A DNA stretch of 64,000 nt. It comes from Physcia stellaris (taxonomy: Eukaryota > Ascomycota > Lecanoromycetes > Caliciales > Physciaceae). This document shows, piece by piece, positions 31,337-41,319 of this stretch; the first letter of the stretch is position 1; every line of letters starts with the position of its first letter. The stretch lies in the NCBI GenBank assembly GCA_018902385.1, contig JABSSW010000046.1:124001-188000 (forward strand), given 5' to 3'. The position numbers were made by a program, and so were the translations under genes. The notes beneath the pieces were generated by a model. It did not search any database, was not told the DNA's origin, and was given only the letters and a program-made list of their open reading frames with translations.

Positions 31337-31625
31337 CAGCTGGTGAGCTTACACATTGACTACCCTCCACTACTGTCACTATTGTGAAGACTGTCGTGGC
31401 TACGATCACTACTCCGCAGAGCATCGAGCTTGTGTATCTTGATCATGGTGCTGCTGCTTGACGGCGAGCTCTTTAGCTGGTGAGTTCACACACTGACTAC
31501 CCTCCACTCCCCACTCCTGTCATTATTGTCAAGACAGTCGTGGCTACGATCACTGATCTGCGAGGCCAGCGAGCTTCTGCATCTTGATTATGGTGCTGCT
31601 GCTAGACGGCGGGCTCCGCGGCTGG
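31337..31625. repeat. Tandem duplication of about 144 bp
   Basis: ctggtgag at 31337 and 31479 starts two copies containing actgactaccctccact, aagacwgtcgtggctacgat and ttatggtgctgctgct. Each carries TACGATCAC (31401 and 31545). Confidence 0.85.
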
Positions 31626-32769
31626 TGGTCAGCGGTCACCACCAACGACTCCAGCTGCTGCAGCCAGTGATACTGACGGCGACGTGGAACAGACACCTCT
31701 ACAGCCTGACGGCTATTCTTCTTACTCTTGCCTCCTTCTAGCAACAAGAAGCAACTCAGACTGTCTTGAGCGGACCACTTGATCCTTCCCCAACGACCTT
31801 CACACCACTCCGACGACGACAGTGACCACTAGCTACTTGCCCCACTATCCTCTTAGGACAGTCTCTTTGTATGTAAGTAAGTACTGTTTGCTTCTGCTTC
31901 TTGGAGTTAATGTTTGCTGACTCTTGGTTTTAGGCGTTCTTTGTTGATTCACACCTCAGCTCGTGAGAAATCCTACGATCATCCATTTGAAGATACTCCA
32001 CCCTTTCTCCAAGTCCACGGAGCCTTCGACCTTCCTATCCTCTGCACAACATAGCGCACGTCAGAGATTTATTGCAAATCCTAGCTGCTGGCGAGTCCTT
32101 CGCTGAAAAAGACGAGTAAGATCTCGCATCCTTCTGGACAAATCTCAACAAGAGTCAAAGGCATTTGCAGAGACGAGGCCACTAGTCTTCGTGGCTGGTT
32201 GGAATGGGTGATATCATTGCAAGGCAAGTCTCCCCGTCCTAGATAAACAGCCGGGCATCTTTCACGCTCTAATCGTGTGGACTAGGCAGAGCGAGAAGAT
32301 AGAAGTCGATAAGCCAGAGCAAGAGCACCAAGCCAACCACGCCGACACCGATTTTCCTCTCGACCCGACCAGCAGTTGCAACAACTGGTGTCCTGGCGGC
32401 TCCTGTCGAGACAGAGCACACTCAAGGAGCTTCTCAGGTTGTCTCAGCATGACAGACGAGCACGAAATGGCACACCTCGAATACCCATCCTCATGCCTTC
32501 AACCTTCTGGCGGATGCACTAGTTCAAGGCTCATTGAACCATCCAGCACATCCCAATCATCGATCTCATTTCAGCAGAAAGAGTCTCGTCGAAGGTAGAC
32601 TTTGGCTTCGCAAGGAGATCGATCAACGGTGAGCTATCCTTGTAGCCTCTTTTGCCGTGAGCACTGATTGATAATTAATATAGCATCGACACAAGATCGT
32701 CCTTTTCCAACTGGTGCAATGCCTGCATTCAACTCTCGCAGAAAGAGAAGATGTCTCTTCTCAGCCTCC
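31626..32769. other. Region without a recognised gene
   Basis: There are Ser/Thr/Asp-rich scraps and one frame at 32275-32598 with no recognised domain. TACGATCAT is at 31974. Confidence 0.35.
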
Positions 32770-33255
32770 CTCATCACCTTCGAACTCCTGGATCTGGAGG
32801 TAAAACTGCACCAATCTCTTCGCCAAAAGCTTATCCTGCAGATCTTCCCGCTGAGCATCATCATGCCTTCTTTCTACTGATCCGGGGGTAGAGGCGGTCG
32901 TCTGCGGGTTCGAAAGAGCTCAGCGTCGCGGTTGTGCCATCTCTGCTCGCGCAGAGAGGCAGAGGAAGAGTGCAGTTGCTAATTTGAAGCAGTGGCGCCG
33001 CAGCCGTGGTGTCTCGACATCAATCGCGTTGCAAGCATTCCTCCGGGGCCCAATTTCTCTGACTGGCTTAAACATACAGTATTCGGGGACTTCCCCCACC
33101 ACCACCGAACTCTCCGATCTGGAGGTAAAACTGCATCAATCGCTTCGCCAATTTCCCGACTTCCCCTCACCTGGCATACTGTTCGAAGATATCCTGCCTA
33201 TATTCAGCAACCCCGCCCTTCACGAAGCCTTAATACGTGCCCTTGAGCTACATAT
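32770..33255 (+). pseudogene. Two copies of the APRT N-terminal region
   Basis: The text DLEVKLHQSLRQ occurs at 32785-32830 and at 33118-33153. The second copy continues FPDFPSPGILFEDILPIFSN, then PALHEALIRALELHI, the classical APRT N-terminus. In between is unrelated DNA. Together with 33457 and 26.7-28.4 kb, all parts of APRT exist in this window, but in scattered order. Confidence 0.7.
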
Positions 33256-33339
33256 ATCGCCCTGCATTGCACCAAGCAGTGATTGATTTTGCTCGCTTCT
33301 TTCACGACGCATCACAACGCCGCCGACCCTTTGCTCACA

Positions 33340-33412
33340 TCAGTCAAGCTATTTGAGGTTATTATCATCGATGAAGGCACACAAGCTCACGAGACGGATC
33401 TCTTTAAGGTTG
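33340..33412 (+). pseudogene. Possible SF1 helicase motif II scrap
   Basis: A short open stretch reads KLFEVIIIDEGTQAHETDLF, recalling the Walker B motif of Upf1/Sen1-like superfamily 1 helicases (DEAxQxxE). It is only about 24 residues and the identification is tentative. Confidence 0.25.
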
Positions 33413-33456
33413 GATGTCCAATGTAATGACATGGATGTGTTGGGAGTTGGTCTCCT

Positions 33457-34158
33457 CAGGACCACGCCAAGAAGGGAAAGCTTCCTGGACCTACCAATTC
33501 GGCTTCTTATGAGAAAGAGTACGGAGAGGACTTCTTTGAGATACAATCAGACGCTATCACGAAGGGACAAAGTGTGCTCGAGGGTGCACCACCACAGACA
33601 CCGACGCCAAATCGAATCCGTGCTACATTGCCGCCTGCTGAGCGGCCAGCGACAGTTTCCACATGGGCAAAGCCAAAGGATTTCAACGTTGCAGGGTGCC
33701 GGGTGTCCCGCTCTCATTGGTATTGCAGAGGAACTATTGTGATGTTCCATCTCCGCTCTGATGGATATTTCGAGACTCCGAGTGAGTAGGCTCACTCAAG
33801 AGCATCGACCTAAGACTCCAGCCTCATCTTCCAACCAACAGTGGTTGCTGCGCCTAATCCACTCACCGTCAGCACATCCAAAGCTGCCTCGGCCATGCAT
33901 GTAATGAGGTACCGGGTAGGAATGGACACCATGTATCCGAAACCAACTGGCGAAATGAGTATGAGGCTGCGCGACCTGACCAAGAACGGAGATGAATCGA
34001 GGATGCATGTCAGCGATGAATTGGGTTTTGGCGAAAGAACACAGACCATCCTTGCCAGTCTAAATCAGGAGGGGACGTTCCGGACTTCTTTCCCTTTGAA
34101 GGCATATCTCGCTATGGAGGTCCGCCGCCACGGGGTGTGGTCCGCATCGGAAACGTAG
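33457..34158 (+). CDS. In-frame fusion: APRT middle exon plus unknown domain
   Basis: From a CCTCAG acceptor-like site near 33459 the frame reads KKGKLPGPTNSASYEKEYGE, then DFFEIQSDAITKGQSVL (APRT), and without any stop continues EGAPPQTPTPNRIRATLPP and an unrecognised text (HWYCRGTIVMFHLRSDGYF). A 60-base intron (GTGAGT at 33782 to ACAG at 33841) joins in frame to an exon ending at 34158 (MHVMRYRVGMDTMYPKPTG, then LGFGERTQTILASL). The unknown part therefore has conserved-looking exon structure, and the APRT part is an in-frame N-terminal addition. No upstream exon supplying an ATG was found. Confidence 0.45.
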
Positions 34159-34487
34159 GTTGTCCCCATACAAAGGGTGTTATGACTCTGTGCTAACATC
34201 ACGGTCTTCAGAGTCCATATGACCTCCCTCGACAAGAAGTCGTCGCTTTCCTCGGCCATCACCACCAGCGTCTTATCTGGTTCGCTCCTGACTGTCGCTA
34301 AGTCTTCCGATATACTATATATTTGTCATTTTTGTTGCCACACCCTTTCAAAGCTCGAAACAACTCTTCAAATCGACTCTTTTAAAGAGTGTATATACCC
34401 TCGATTAATCTTCCTCTATACCGAACGCAACAACCATGCCTGTTCTTCACCCAGGCATTCTCCTTTTCTCTCACCACTCTCGCCTGC

Positions 34488-34794
34488 CACGATCACTCAA
34501 ACACCGTTTCAGCAGCGGAATCGGCGGCGCAGGCAACATGCACAGGCATTCGATGACGCAATTGCCGAGCTTGACTCGCTTTCGGAAGAATCCTACCGGG
34601 ACAGCACCCTGATCATGCAGCTACTGCGTGAAAACCTTCCGCTTTGGACCTCATCCGATGGTGGTGACGGTGAGGCTGCTGCATCCGGCGATGCAGCTAA
34701 GGAGGGTGAGAAAGCCTCACCAGCGGAGCCTAAGGCTGATGCTCCTGCGTCAACCGAACCCCCGGCGGAGGCTCCTCGTTCTACCGAATCCTAA
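34488..34794 (+). pseudogene. 14-3-3 protein C-terminal exon
   Basis: The frame from 34543 reads [20 protein letters not shown], then [20 protein letters not shown], the last helices of fungal 14-3-3 (Bmh/ArtA) proteins, which bind phosphoserine clients. It is followed by an Ala/Glu/Pro tail to a stop at 34794. The upstream seven helices are absent. CACGATCAC (34488-34496) in pyrimidine-rich DNA stands about 50 bases before the exon, as if a promoter leader had been put next to a 3' exon. Confidence 0.8.
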
Positions 34795-34997
34795 ATACCC
34801 ACCTCTGCTGTCATCCACCGATTCCCGTAAGGACCTGTTTGACGAGGCCTTGACAAACCAATCGATCAGGAGCATAGCCGCTGGTGGAAGGATTAAGGAT
34901 TGGTATAAGAAGAGCAAGTTTTTCGTTTTAGCCTGCGAAAGATCCCATCCTTGGGCCAGCAAGAATCTGGATGACTGGATCATGTCTCTAGATCGGG
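34795..34997 (+). other. Open scrap between two host-gene fragments
   Basis: The frame reads GGRIKDWYKKSKFFVLACER, then HPWASKNLDDWIMSLD. It is coding-like but not recognised. It may be the link sequence of another captured gene. Confidence 0.25.
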
Positions 34998-35154
34998 CAG
35001 GTGCCCGCAGAGCAAGGTCGCAGGTTGGCAGAGGAATTCAAATGCGCCTTCACCGAAGCCAGTGCGAGGTTAAACCAGAATGTCTCCAAGGCCTTCGAGC
35101 AAATGATTGCAGAAGTGGAAAAATCCCAAAATCCTAGCGAGCCGACGGGTGGGA
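34998..35154 (+). pseudogene. Rheb-like small GTPase C-terminal fragment
   Basis: The text VPAEQGRRLAEEFKCAFTEA, then SARLNQNVSKAFEQMIAEVE, matches the end of Rheb/Rhb1-type GTPases (G5-region SAR motif, final helix), which signal to TOR. The G1-G4 motifs are missing and the usual CaaX end is not reached. Confidence 0.7.
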
Positions 35155-35530
35155 AGACTCTTCGAACTTCCAGTTACACCCTTATGACCCTGATGAGGAC
35201 GAGACGGTATTGGTGGATGAAACACCTGACGACGATAGCGACACAGCCTACGACCCTCATGAGGATGACACTGCATTTAAGGATGGAACATCTGATGACG
35301 ATAGTGATACCGAAGAGTCTACAACCACGGACTCCGACTACGCAGAAGATGGAATTGAGGACTTAAGCGACAATCCTGAGAGCACGTCAGCGGCTCCCCA
35401 AACAGTCCCAGCTGGAGACGCAGATGTTGCAACGCAGAAAGAACTGAAGCCGGCATTGAGGTTCTTCGCATCTCTTGAGATGAAAATGCGTTATGGTCGA
35501 GGATGAGGCTTCTGACCATGCATGACTCGT
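35155..35530 (+). CDS. Acidic Asp/Glu/Ser-rich frame with internal repeats
   Basis: The frame up to about 35506 reads DETPDDDSDTAYDPHEDDTA, then further DDDSD and DSDYAEDG repeats, and ends QKELKPALRFFASLEMKMRY. An acidic disordered segment plus a short ordered end is all that can be said. The first codon is not a clear ATG start, and it may be a 3' exon of an unknown gene joined behind the GTPase fragment. Confidence 0.25.
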
Positions 35531-36290
35531 CTTTGTTGACTCCTTCCTCTTAGTCTACGGATGCATTATCATGTGATGTCAGAGGCGTACTTCTAGTTCT
35601 GGTCGAGCCGGGTAACAAACAGATGGCTGGATGAGGATTCACCGAGTTAATGGAAGGCTGTCCCGAATCGAGTACCTTGCGTGGAAAGTTGGAGGCTAGA
35701 TCAGTTGACCCAAAATCGGACGGCGACTTTTCCAGGCAAGGCACTCTGGCGTAGCGACGACGGCGATCAAGATCAGGTTCATTTCTTCCACAACCGGCGC
35801 CCCCAGATCCGAAAACATCAACACATGGATCTTCCAAATAATCTTCTCGTCAGCAAATTCAAGCCCGGGTGCGATATCGCTGGCAATAGATTCTGTGCCG
35901 CCGGTACAACCTTCATCGAATCTAGCGCGTGAACGGAGCAGACAAGTCTCGCTCATCCAAGAGACAGTAGAGAGTGATCTTTCTTCGTTCAAGAACACCA
36001 CCGCCAACGATGGTAGGAGGAGGGCCGCGGCTTACGAATTCAACGCAGTCGACATGAACGACTTGGACGAATTCAACATGGATGACTGGGTCCAAGAAGA
36101 GGTCGTCATGAACGACTTGGACGAATTCAACATGGATGACTGGGTCCAGGAAGAGGTCGTCATTCCAGAAAACCTCCTTGATGACTCACTATTCCCCGAA
36201 GCGTCGTGGAAGGTCGCTGCACGCAGCAATGAGAGTAAGCTCGCTCCACAGATAGACCATAGGCATATCACTAACATCTGTTGTTCTTAG
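35531..36290 (+). CDS. Unknown frame with 54-bp in-frame duplication
   Basis: Around 35895-36290 the frame contains an acidic 18-residue unit (MNDLDEFNMDDWVQEEVV) twice in tandem (36053-36106 and 36107-36160), then IPENLLDDSLFPEASW. Upstream, 35770-35930 is open but unrecognised. The unit length is exactly divisible by three and the copies differ at one base, so the duplication is recent. The function is unknown. Confidence 0.3.
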
Positions 36291-37290
36291 ATCTGCCTCT
36301 CCCTTGACGTTGAAGTCTGTATTGGCCGTAGCCAGCCGCACTGTGTACACCACTCATTTGTCCTTCAACAAGACTCATCCCACACACTCTACGGCATCGC
36401 TCTACGAGTCTGGTCTCGAGCTGACGAGAAGCGGGCCAAGATCATTCGAGACTCAAGAAGGCGGACCGAGTCAGACTATTACGATTCACCAGACGATACC
36501 CGCTCGATTCCCTGTTGCCTAAGCTTCTTATCAAGATATTCGTCGTCAGGCCATTACTCTGATGATCGTCGGAGCAGTCGTTCTTGTTTTCGAGACATGC
36601 TGCGACTGGTCTCCCTTCTTCGCAGACGACACTCAGCAAATGTACAAGAACAATGCTTTCGGAGGCAAGAAGCAGGCTATCGAAGCCGGCCGTGAGGCTC
36701 TGAAACTCGCAAGCACTGGCGATATCGCCGACGACGCAGAGACCGAAGTCGACGATGCAGATGGCGACAAGGCCGCAATTTTTGAAGTGTCTCCTGAACC
36801 GCAATTCGAAGCAACATCTAGGCACCTTTCTTAACAATCACGACGGCACGAACGGCGTACGGCTTCATCGTCGCCAAGACGGGCATTCAGTGCTACTGGC
36901 GTCTGTGGGTGGCGACGCTCGAAAGAATACCCTTCCAATACCCTTCCAATATTCGTTTTATCCATCAAGGCTTGATACGGAACCGAGCTGCCAGGTTGAG
37001 AGAAGAACGAAGGCAGTCAAAGACACCGTATCATCCGCCAAGCGTGTTGCTCTCCAGCATTATCTCATCATCTCGTCTGTTTGGTGCCGGCGGGGGACTT
37101 TGCTTTGTTCCTGGAGCGCATCCACCAATGACACAAAAGAATATCTCAAGAAACGTTGCCAATGGTTTCGGAAAAGGACCGGAAACGCTTAACCCTCAGG
37201 AGCGCCCCTTTGCTACTGGTCTTGATGCAGAAGAAACTCCGCGACGGTTGCGTGCCGCTCCTTGTTCCTCTCGTATTGGATAGCCATGTA
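36291..37290 (+). other. Coding-like scraps, not recognised
   Basis: Several frames follow each other (QMYKNNAFGGKKQAIEAGRE at 36640-36700; AYGFIVAKTGIQCYWRLWVA at 36860-36920; an Arg-rich stretch near 36990). No single gene could be chained and no domain was recognised. Confidence 0.25.
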
Positions 37291-37467
37291 TCGACAGGTA
37301 TATATATAACACCCACAACCTTCTTCTATCCGATACCAGAACCACTATTTCCTCTGTATAACACCCACAGCCTTCTTCTTTCCGATACCCAATCAATTAT
37401 TTTCTCCGGGGGCGCCTAAACCCCAATCCCTATACAAAGGCACTCGTGGATCGAACCCTTTCAAGCT
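37291..37467. repeat. Two copies of a leader-like 33-bp segment
   Basis: tataacacccacarccttct at 37305 and 37359 is followed by tctwtccgatacc in both copies. A TATA-like tatatatata run precedes the first. It may be promoter-type DNA in front of the Ccr4 fragment. Confidence 0.55.
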
Positions 37468-37800
37468 CTCAGATACGCCTCGACAACAATTACTTACACT
37501 ACCTCAACCCTTTGATCAGCCAGTTGAGACAATTGACTCATCTAGACCTGTCCAACAATGGGCTCAAGCTCCTGCCCCCCGAGATCGGCCGTCCTTGTTA
37601 ATTTGAGGGAGCTATATCTCTTTGACAATAAGATAAGAGATATACCTCTCGAAGTCGGATACCTATGCAAGCTCGAGATATTAGGGATCGACGGTAATAT
37701 AGGACTAGATGAAGATCTAAAAGAGATCATGGTCCAACAAGGGACGAAGGCGCTAGTAGAGCATCTTCGAGAAAGGATCGATGCCCAAAGCGATTCGTGA
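37468..37800 (+). pseudogene. Ccr4 leucine-rich-repeat fragment
   Basis: The text IRLDNNYLHYLNPLISQLRQ, then LTHLDLSNNGLKLLPPEIG and, after a frame change near 37588, LVNLRELYLFDNKIRDIPLE and DEDLKEIMVQQGTKALVEHL is the LRR block that precedes the nuclease domain in fungal Ccr4, the CCR4-NOT mRNA deadenylase. It ends IDAQSDS at a stop. The exonuclease domain is absent. Confidence 0.8.
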
Positions 37801-38084
37801 GCGGCTTGGAAGGTGTTCCTGAAGAAGGCCACGAAGGGCTCGGTTCCTCGGAGAGTCCGATCCTATATATAAGCATACACTCCTTTTCTCCGACACCTAA
37901 AATCTTTTCTTCGATATCTAAACTCTTTTTTTCGATACCTAAACAACTCTCGAACAATCCTCACTATTAGTGCGGAATCGGGAAGCCGGAGCGTGAGGTA
38001 CGCGACATGTTCTTTCTTCACGGACAGACTCTGATGTTTCACAGACCGACAAGGCGGCAGCGGATGCAATACATCCGGCTGAGC
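37801..38084. repeat. Short flank with three degenerate 24-bp repeats
   Basis: tttttcgatacctaaa-type units recur three times at about 37880-37945 (ccgacacctaaaatctttt, cgatatctaaactctttt, cgatacctaaacaactc). No gene was seen. Confidence 0.5.
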
Positions 38085-38170
38085 ACCAGCAACGAAGATC
38101 TGGTTGAGCTGTTCACGACTATCGGTAAAGTCGAGCGTGCAGAGATCCAGTACGAACCCAATGGCGGTAT
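38085..38170 (+). pseudogene. RRM fragment (first half)
   Basis: The frame reads IRLSTSNEDLVELFTTIGKV, then ERAEIQYEPNG, the beta1-alpha1-beta2 part of an RNA recognition motif. The rest of the domain is missing and the frame continues into unrelated sequence. The source gene is perhaps an Nsr1/Gbp2-like RNA-binding protein (inference). Confidence 0.6.
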
Positions 38171-38712
38171 TGAATCTCATCAACCCAGTCTACCAGAGGC
38201 TATCTCCGAGCTGGCCGAAAAACCAAACCCAGCGACTGGTCAAGTTACAGCCGCCACCGTGACTCCATCGACATCTAGGGGACTGGGGCTCAGCTGGCCC
38301 TTGAGCGTGCTGGGAATACGGAGCCGATCGTCAACTCCATGGCCGTCTTCCGAAGTACATGCGCGCGGTTGGAGATCGACCTCAAGTCGGTGCAGGAAGC
38401 CCTAATCATTCCACTGCTGGAATATCTCCAGTGAGCACTGGCCATCGTGGTAATACCACGGGGCTCAGCATACTCAAGGAACCCTGCAGAACTTGATATC
38501 AAGCTACAGCCTGTCAATCAAGTGGAGACAAACTCGTATGAGGTTGTTGCCGCCATGATCGTTGCCAGGGACAAAATCAGGAGGTCGCAAGAGATGACAA
38601 AGATCGCCATGCGGTTGAATCCAGGTGCTGCTGAATTCCATCCGGGACAACAGAGTGGAAGACAGGGAAGTAGTGGCACTCAAGGCCAGTAGAGCTGTTG
38701 CAGGATTGCAAC
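38171..38712 (+). other. Coding-like scraps, not recognised
   Basis: GAQLALERAGNTEPIVNSMA, then STCARLEIDLKSVQEAL (about 38285-38430) and SYEVVAAMIVARDKIRRSQE (about 38535-38600) look like pieces of real proteins, but I cannot name them. Confidence 0.25.
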
Positions 38713-38945
38713 TGGACGCCTGGCGAGCTGATGGATTACTGGCAAGCCGCCTCGTCATAAGTGATCAGCGCGTCGCCTGGCGAGCTGATGGATTACTGGC
38801 AAGCCCGCCTCGTCATAAGTGATCAACGGGATGCCTGGCGAGCTGATGGATTACTGGCAAGCCCGCCTCGTTATAAGTGATCAACGGGACGCCTGGCGAG
38901 CTGATGGATTACTGGCAAGCCCGCCTCGTTATAAGTGATCAGCTG
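38713..38945. repeat. Four tandem copies of a 57-58 bp unit
   Basis: gcctggcgagctgatggatt starts copies at 38718, 38775, 38833 and 38891; each also has actggcaagc, cgcctcgt and ataagtgatca. Near identity suggests recent expansion. Confidence 0.95.
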
Positions 38946-39300
38946 CGTCGCTAATCCTCACGACTCCTTTGAATCGACAGTGTCGACTGCAAGCATCTAT
39001 GACTCTGGAAGCTCAACTCCTCCTAACTCTGCCTTTCGCTCATCCGGCGATACGAGTCAATCAGTCACTGTTCCTGGTACTCCGGCAACTTCAGATACCC
39101 GAAGATCAACTCATGTACGCCGGAAAGCAGTTAATCCTGGCTATGAGCGTGGGGCCTTTTCCGAGTTCACCACAAGCCCTATCAGCTCCCTTGGACGTGC
39201 TGCAGGAAATGTACAGGCGAGGAATTCCTCCCAAATATCGACCCTGTGAGATACCCACCTAAGAAAGCCCGGAAGAATACGACCACGCCGGATGATGCTT
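38946..39300 (+). CDS. Ser/Thr-rich frame of about 100 codons, doubtful
   Basis: The frame 38935-39249 reads SFESTVSTASIYDSGSSTPP, then SQSVTVPGTPATSDTRRST. The low-complexity composition is like a disordered regulatory region. Its start lies in the 58-bp repeat. The end (about 39205-39255) repeats the text found at 25.33 kb. Confidence 0.25.
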
Positions 39301-39500
39301 CTCGTTGATTTGGCAAGAGCTATCCTTACTATGATGAGAATTCTCCATGACGAGGTGGTGAGCGTTCATTCACGGATCATCACGGACGTGCTGTAGGTTG
39401 CCTACAGGCTAAATTGCTTGACAAGGGCTATCTTGATTGTGATGAGAGCTCCTCAAGACGAGGTGTTGGGCATTCATCCACGGATCCCTACGACAGTCAG
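39301..39500. repeat. Direct repeat, offset about 106 bp
   Basis: tggcaagagctatccttactatgatgag (39310, quoted in part) and its variant at 39416 are followed by caagacgaggtg or catgacgaggtg and cattcayggat. Confidence 0.75.
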
Positions 39501-40170
39501 AGTGGTTTTAGCTCAATTGTACGTGCCGCTCGAAGTGCAGTCTTGGAGCACTATGATCGGGCTGTCGTTGACGTTTAAACTTCTTTGTTCGAACAACAGT
39601 CCGCGAGCTCGCCTGAAGAATCATTTGTCGACTTCAACATCAGTCTCTTATCTCGCCCGTTGTGCCGCACGGGAACAGAGTCGTTTGATGCATCGTTTGA
39701 TAATTCAAAGTCACGCTCTCCATCTACTTCTTATAAAATAGAGGCGCAATCACCGCTCGGTCGCAAATTGGGTCGATTCATTACATTGTCAACGCTCAGC
39801 CTTTCTCGAGCACCTCTCGCAAAGTGTAAGAAGCCACTCAGCCAGGTACCGTATCACCAGAAGAGATGGTCCAGCTCGTGTCGGAGATCCAAAGCTGCAT
39901 CATTCATTGGGAGACTGCCCGTTCTTGCAGTAATTTTCTGTCTCGTGCGGCCTGGAAACCTTCACTCTCAGTCCTTGATCCCAACAACGATCTCTGTATA
40001 TAGATATAGGCCCGAAATCGCTCCTTTCCCAAGAGCCCTCTCTGCGTCTTTCCGAGATGAGACAGCCACGATTCTTATATATGAGCCTTTGAAACAAAGC
40101 CGACATCTTAAACCTCTCTTTGATAATCAATCGCGCTCCTTGCTGCGCTCTCAAAGGCGCTGCGTTGACC
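39501..40170 (+). other. Coding-like frame then leader-like DNA
   Basis: The frame 39585-40247 is Ser/Arg-rich with no recognised domain. From 39990 a TATA-like tatatagatatag and a pyrimidine-rich stretch precede the ATG at 40171. Confidence 0.25.
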
Positions 40171-40509
40171 ATGTCATCCGCCGATTCGAGTCCAGTACAG
40201 AAGGCTCAAGCCAGCGCTTTAGCAAAAGAGACCACGACGTGGATTAAAGCCGCTCAAGAATTTCAGACCTTCATGACTTGCACTGGATGCGAAAGATTAG
40301 TCTGCCCAGAATGTGTCGGCATCTGCCCAATTGAGCCCTGCTTCGATCGCCTTTGCAAGGACTGCAGAGGCCATCATCAGCTTCTTCAATTCCAGCTCAA
40401 TGGTCTGAGCGTGATACTAGGCGTGGACCCATGCATTTTGGCACAAATCGCAAAAGACCGCGAGTTTGCCCACCCAGAGTTCAACCAAGCTCACGGATCA
40501 AAAGAATAA
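40171..40509 (+). CDS. Small Cys-rich protein, 112 aa
   Basis: An ATG in good context (GACCATGTC) follows TATA-like and pyrimidine-rich DNA. The protein has [20 protein letters not shown], then CFDRLCKDC, giving the spacing C-x2-C-x4-C-x2-C-x3-C-x3-C-x4-C-x2-C with paired CxxC motifs that could bind zinc. The family was not recognised. Its last seven codons (QAHGSKE) and stop codon come from the first bases of the PAK kinase fragment read in another frame, so the C-terminus was set by that joining event. Confidence 0.5.
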   Translation: MSSADSSPVQKAQASALAKETTTWIKAAQEFQTFMTCTGCERLVCPECVGICPIEPCFDRLCKDCRGHHQLLQFQLNGLSVILGVDPCILAQIAKDREFAHPEFNQAHGSKE

Positions 40510-40912
40510 GCGCGCCACCATGGTCGGAACACCTTACTGGATGGCCCCTGAGGTGGTCAAGCAGAAGGAATACGGCTCCAAAGTTGACATGTGGTCCCTC
40601 GGCATCATGGCCATTGAAATGATCGAGTCGGAACCACCATACCTGAATGAGGAACCGCTTAAAGCCCTATTCCTCATCGCTACTAACGGCACGTCAACAC
40701 TCAAGAACCCCGACAAGCTTTCAAGAGAGCTCAAAGTGTTCCTTAGTCAGTGCTTAACAGCAGCCGTTGACAACCGTGCGACAGCTCAGGAGATCCTTGC
40801 TAACGACTTCTTACGCAAAGGCGACTGCTCGGTCAACAGCCTCATTGCCTTGCTCAAGTTCCGCAAGGCGGCTTTGAGACTCGAACTCTACCGTCGGGTA
40901 CTCTCGCGATAA
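40483..40912 (+). pseudogene. PAK/Ste20-family kinase C-lobe fragment
   Basis: The frame reads [20 protein letters not shown], then [40 protein letters not shown] and [18 protein letters not shown]. This is the activation segment (with the phosphosite Thr in ATMVGTPYW), APE motif and C-lobe of Cla4/Ste20 kinases, which act downstream of Cdc42. The Gly loop, VAIK Lys, HRD and DFG motifs are absent, so it cannot be a kinase. The reading frame is otherwise intact to 40912. Confidence 0.85.
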
Positions 40913-41169
40913 TATTAGCACCAACGCTCAATCGACAAATGCTACTCCATCCCAGTACCTTCGTTATTCGAATGAGAATAGATCTCCAATGAGCCTGGCT
41001 CCTTCTCACCGCGCACCTCAGCAGCTTAGTCCTGTCAGAATACAAGATCAAAACGCTCCCGCTCATTCATCCAAGCTGTTCAAGTCACCTTCTCCGCTTG
41101 TAAGGGGATCTTTGCTAGAGACTTCCAGAGTGCTCAAAGTACCGGTGCTCCAAGCAATAAACTGACGTT
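40913..41169. other. Link sequence between fragments
   Basis: A Pro/Ser/Gln-rich scrap (APQQLSPVRIQDQN) but no recognised domain. Confidence 0.3.
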
Positions 41170-41319
41170 GATGGCTGCTCGATCATAAAAGACCCTCATA
41201 CCCAAGAAACTCGCCGCTTTAGATTTATTAAGATGTTTACTGCTGAGCAAGCCGATGCTGCGAAATGGAATCTTCGGGATGAGAATGTTGAAGGTCGTAC
41301 ACTAACCATTCAAAAAGCT
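41170..41319 (+). pseudogene. RRM fragment (second half)
   Basis: The frame reads IIKDPHTQETRRFRFIKMFT, then AEQADAAKWNLRDENVEGRT and LTIQKA. It matches the RNP1 strand, helix 2 and last strand of a Tra2-like RRM (dPxTxesRGFGFV). Two RNP1 positions are altered (FRFIKM). It is a fragment of a splicing-factor type gene distinct from the 38.1 kb piece. Confidence 0.65.

Noticed and set aside
40483-40912. Functional PAK kinase gene
   Set aside because: Only the activation segment and C-lobe are present; ATP-binding and catalytic-loop motifs are missing upstream.
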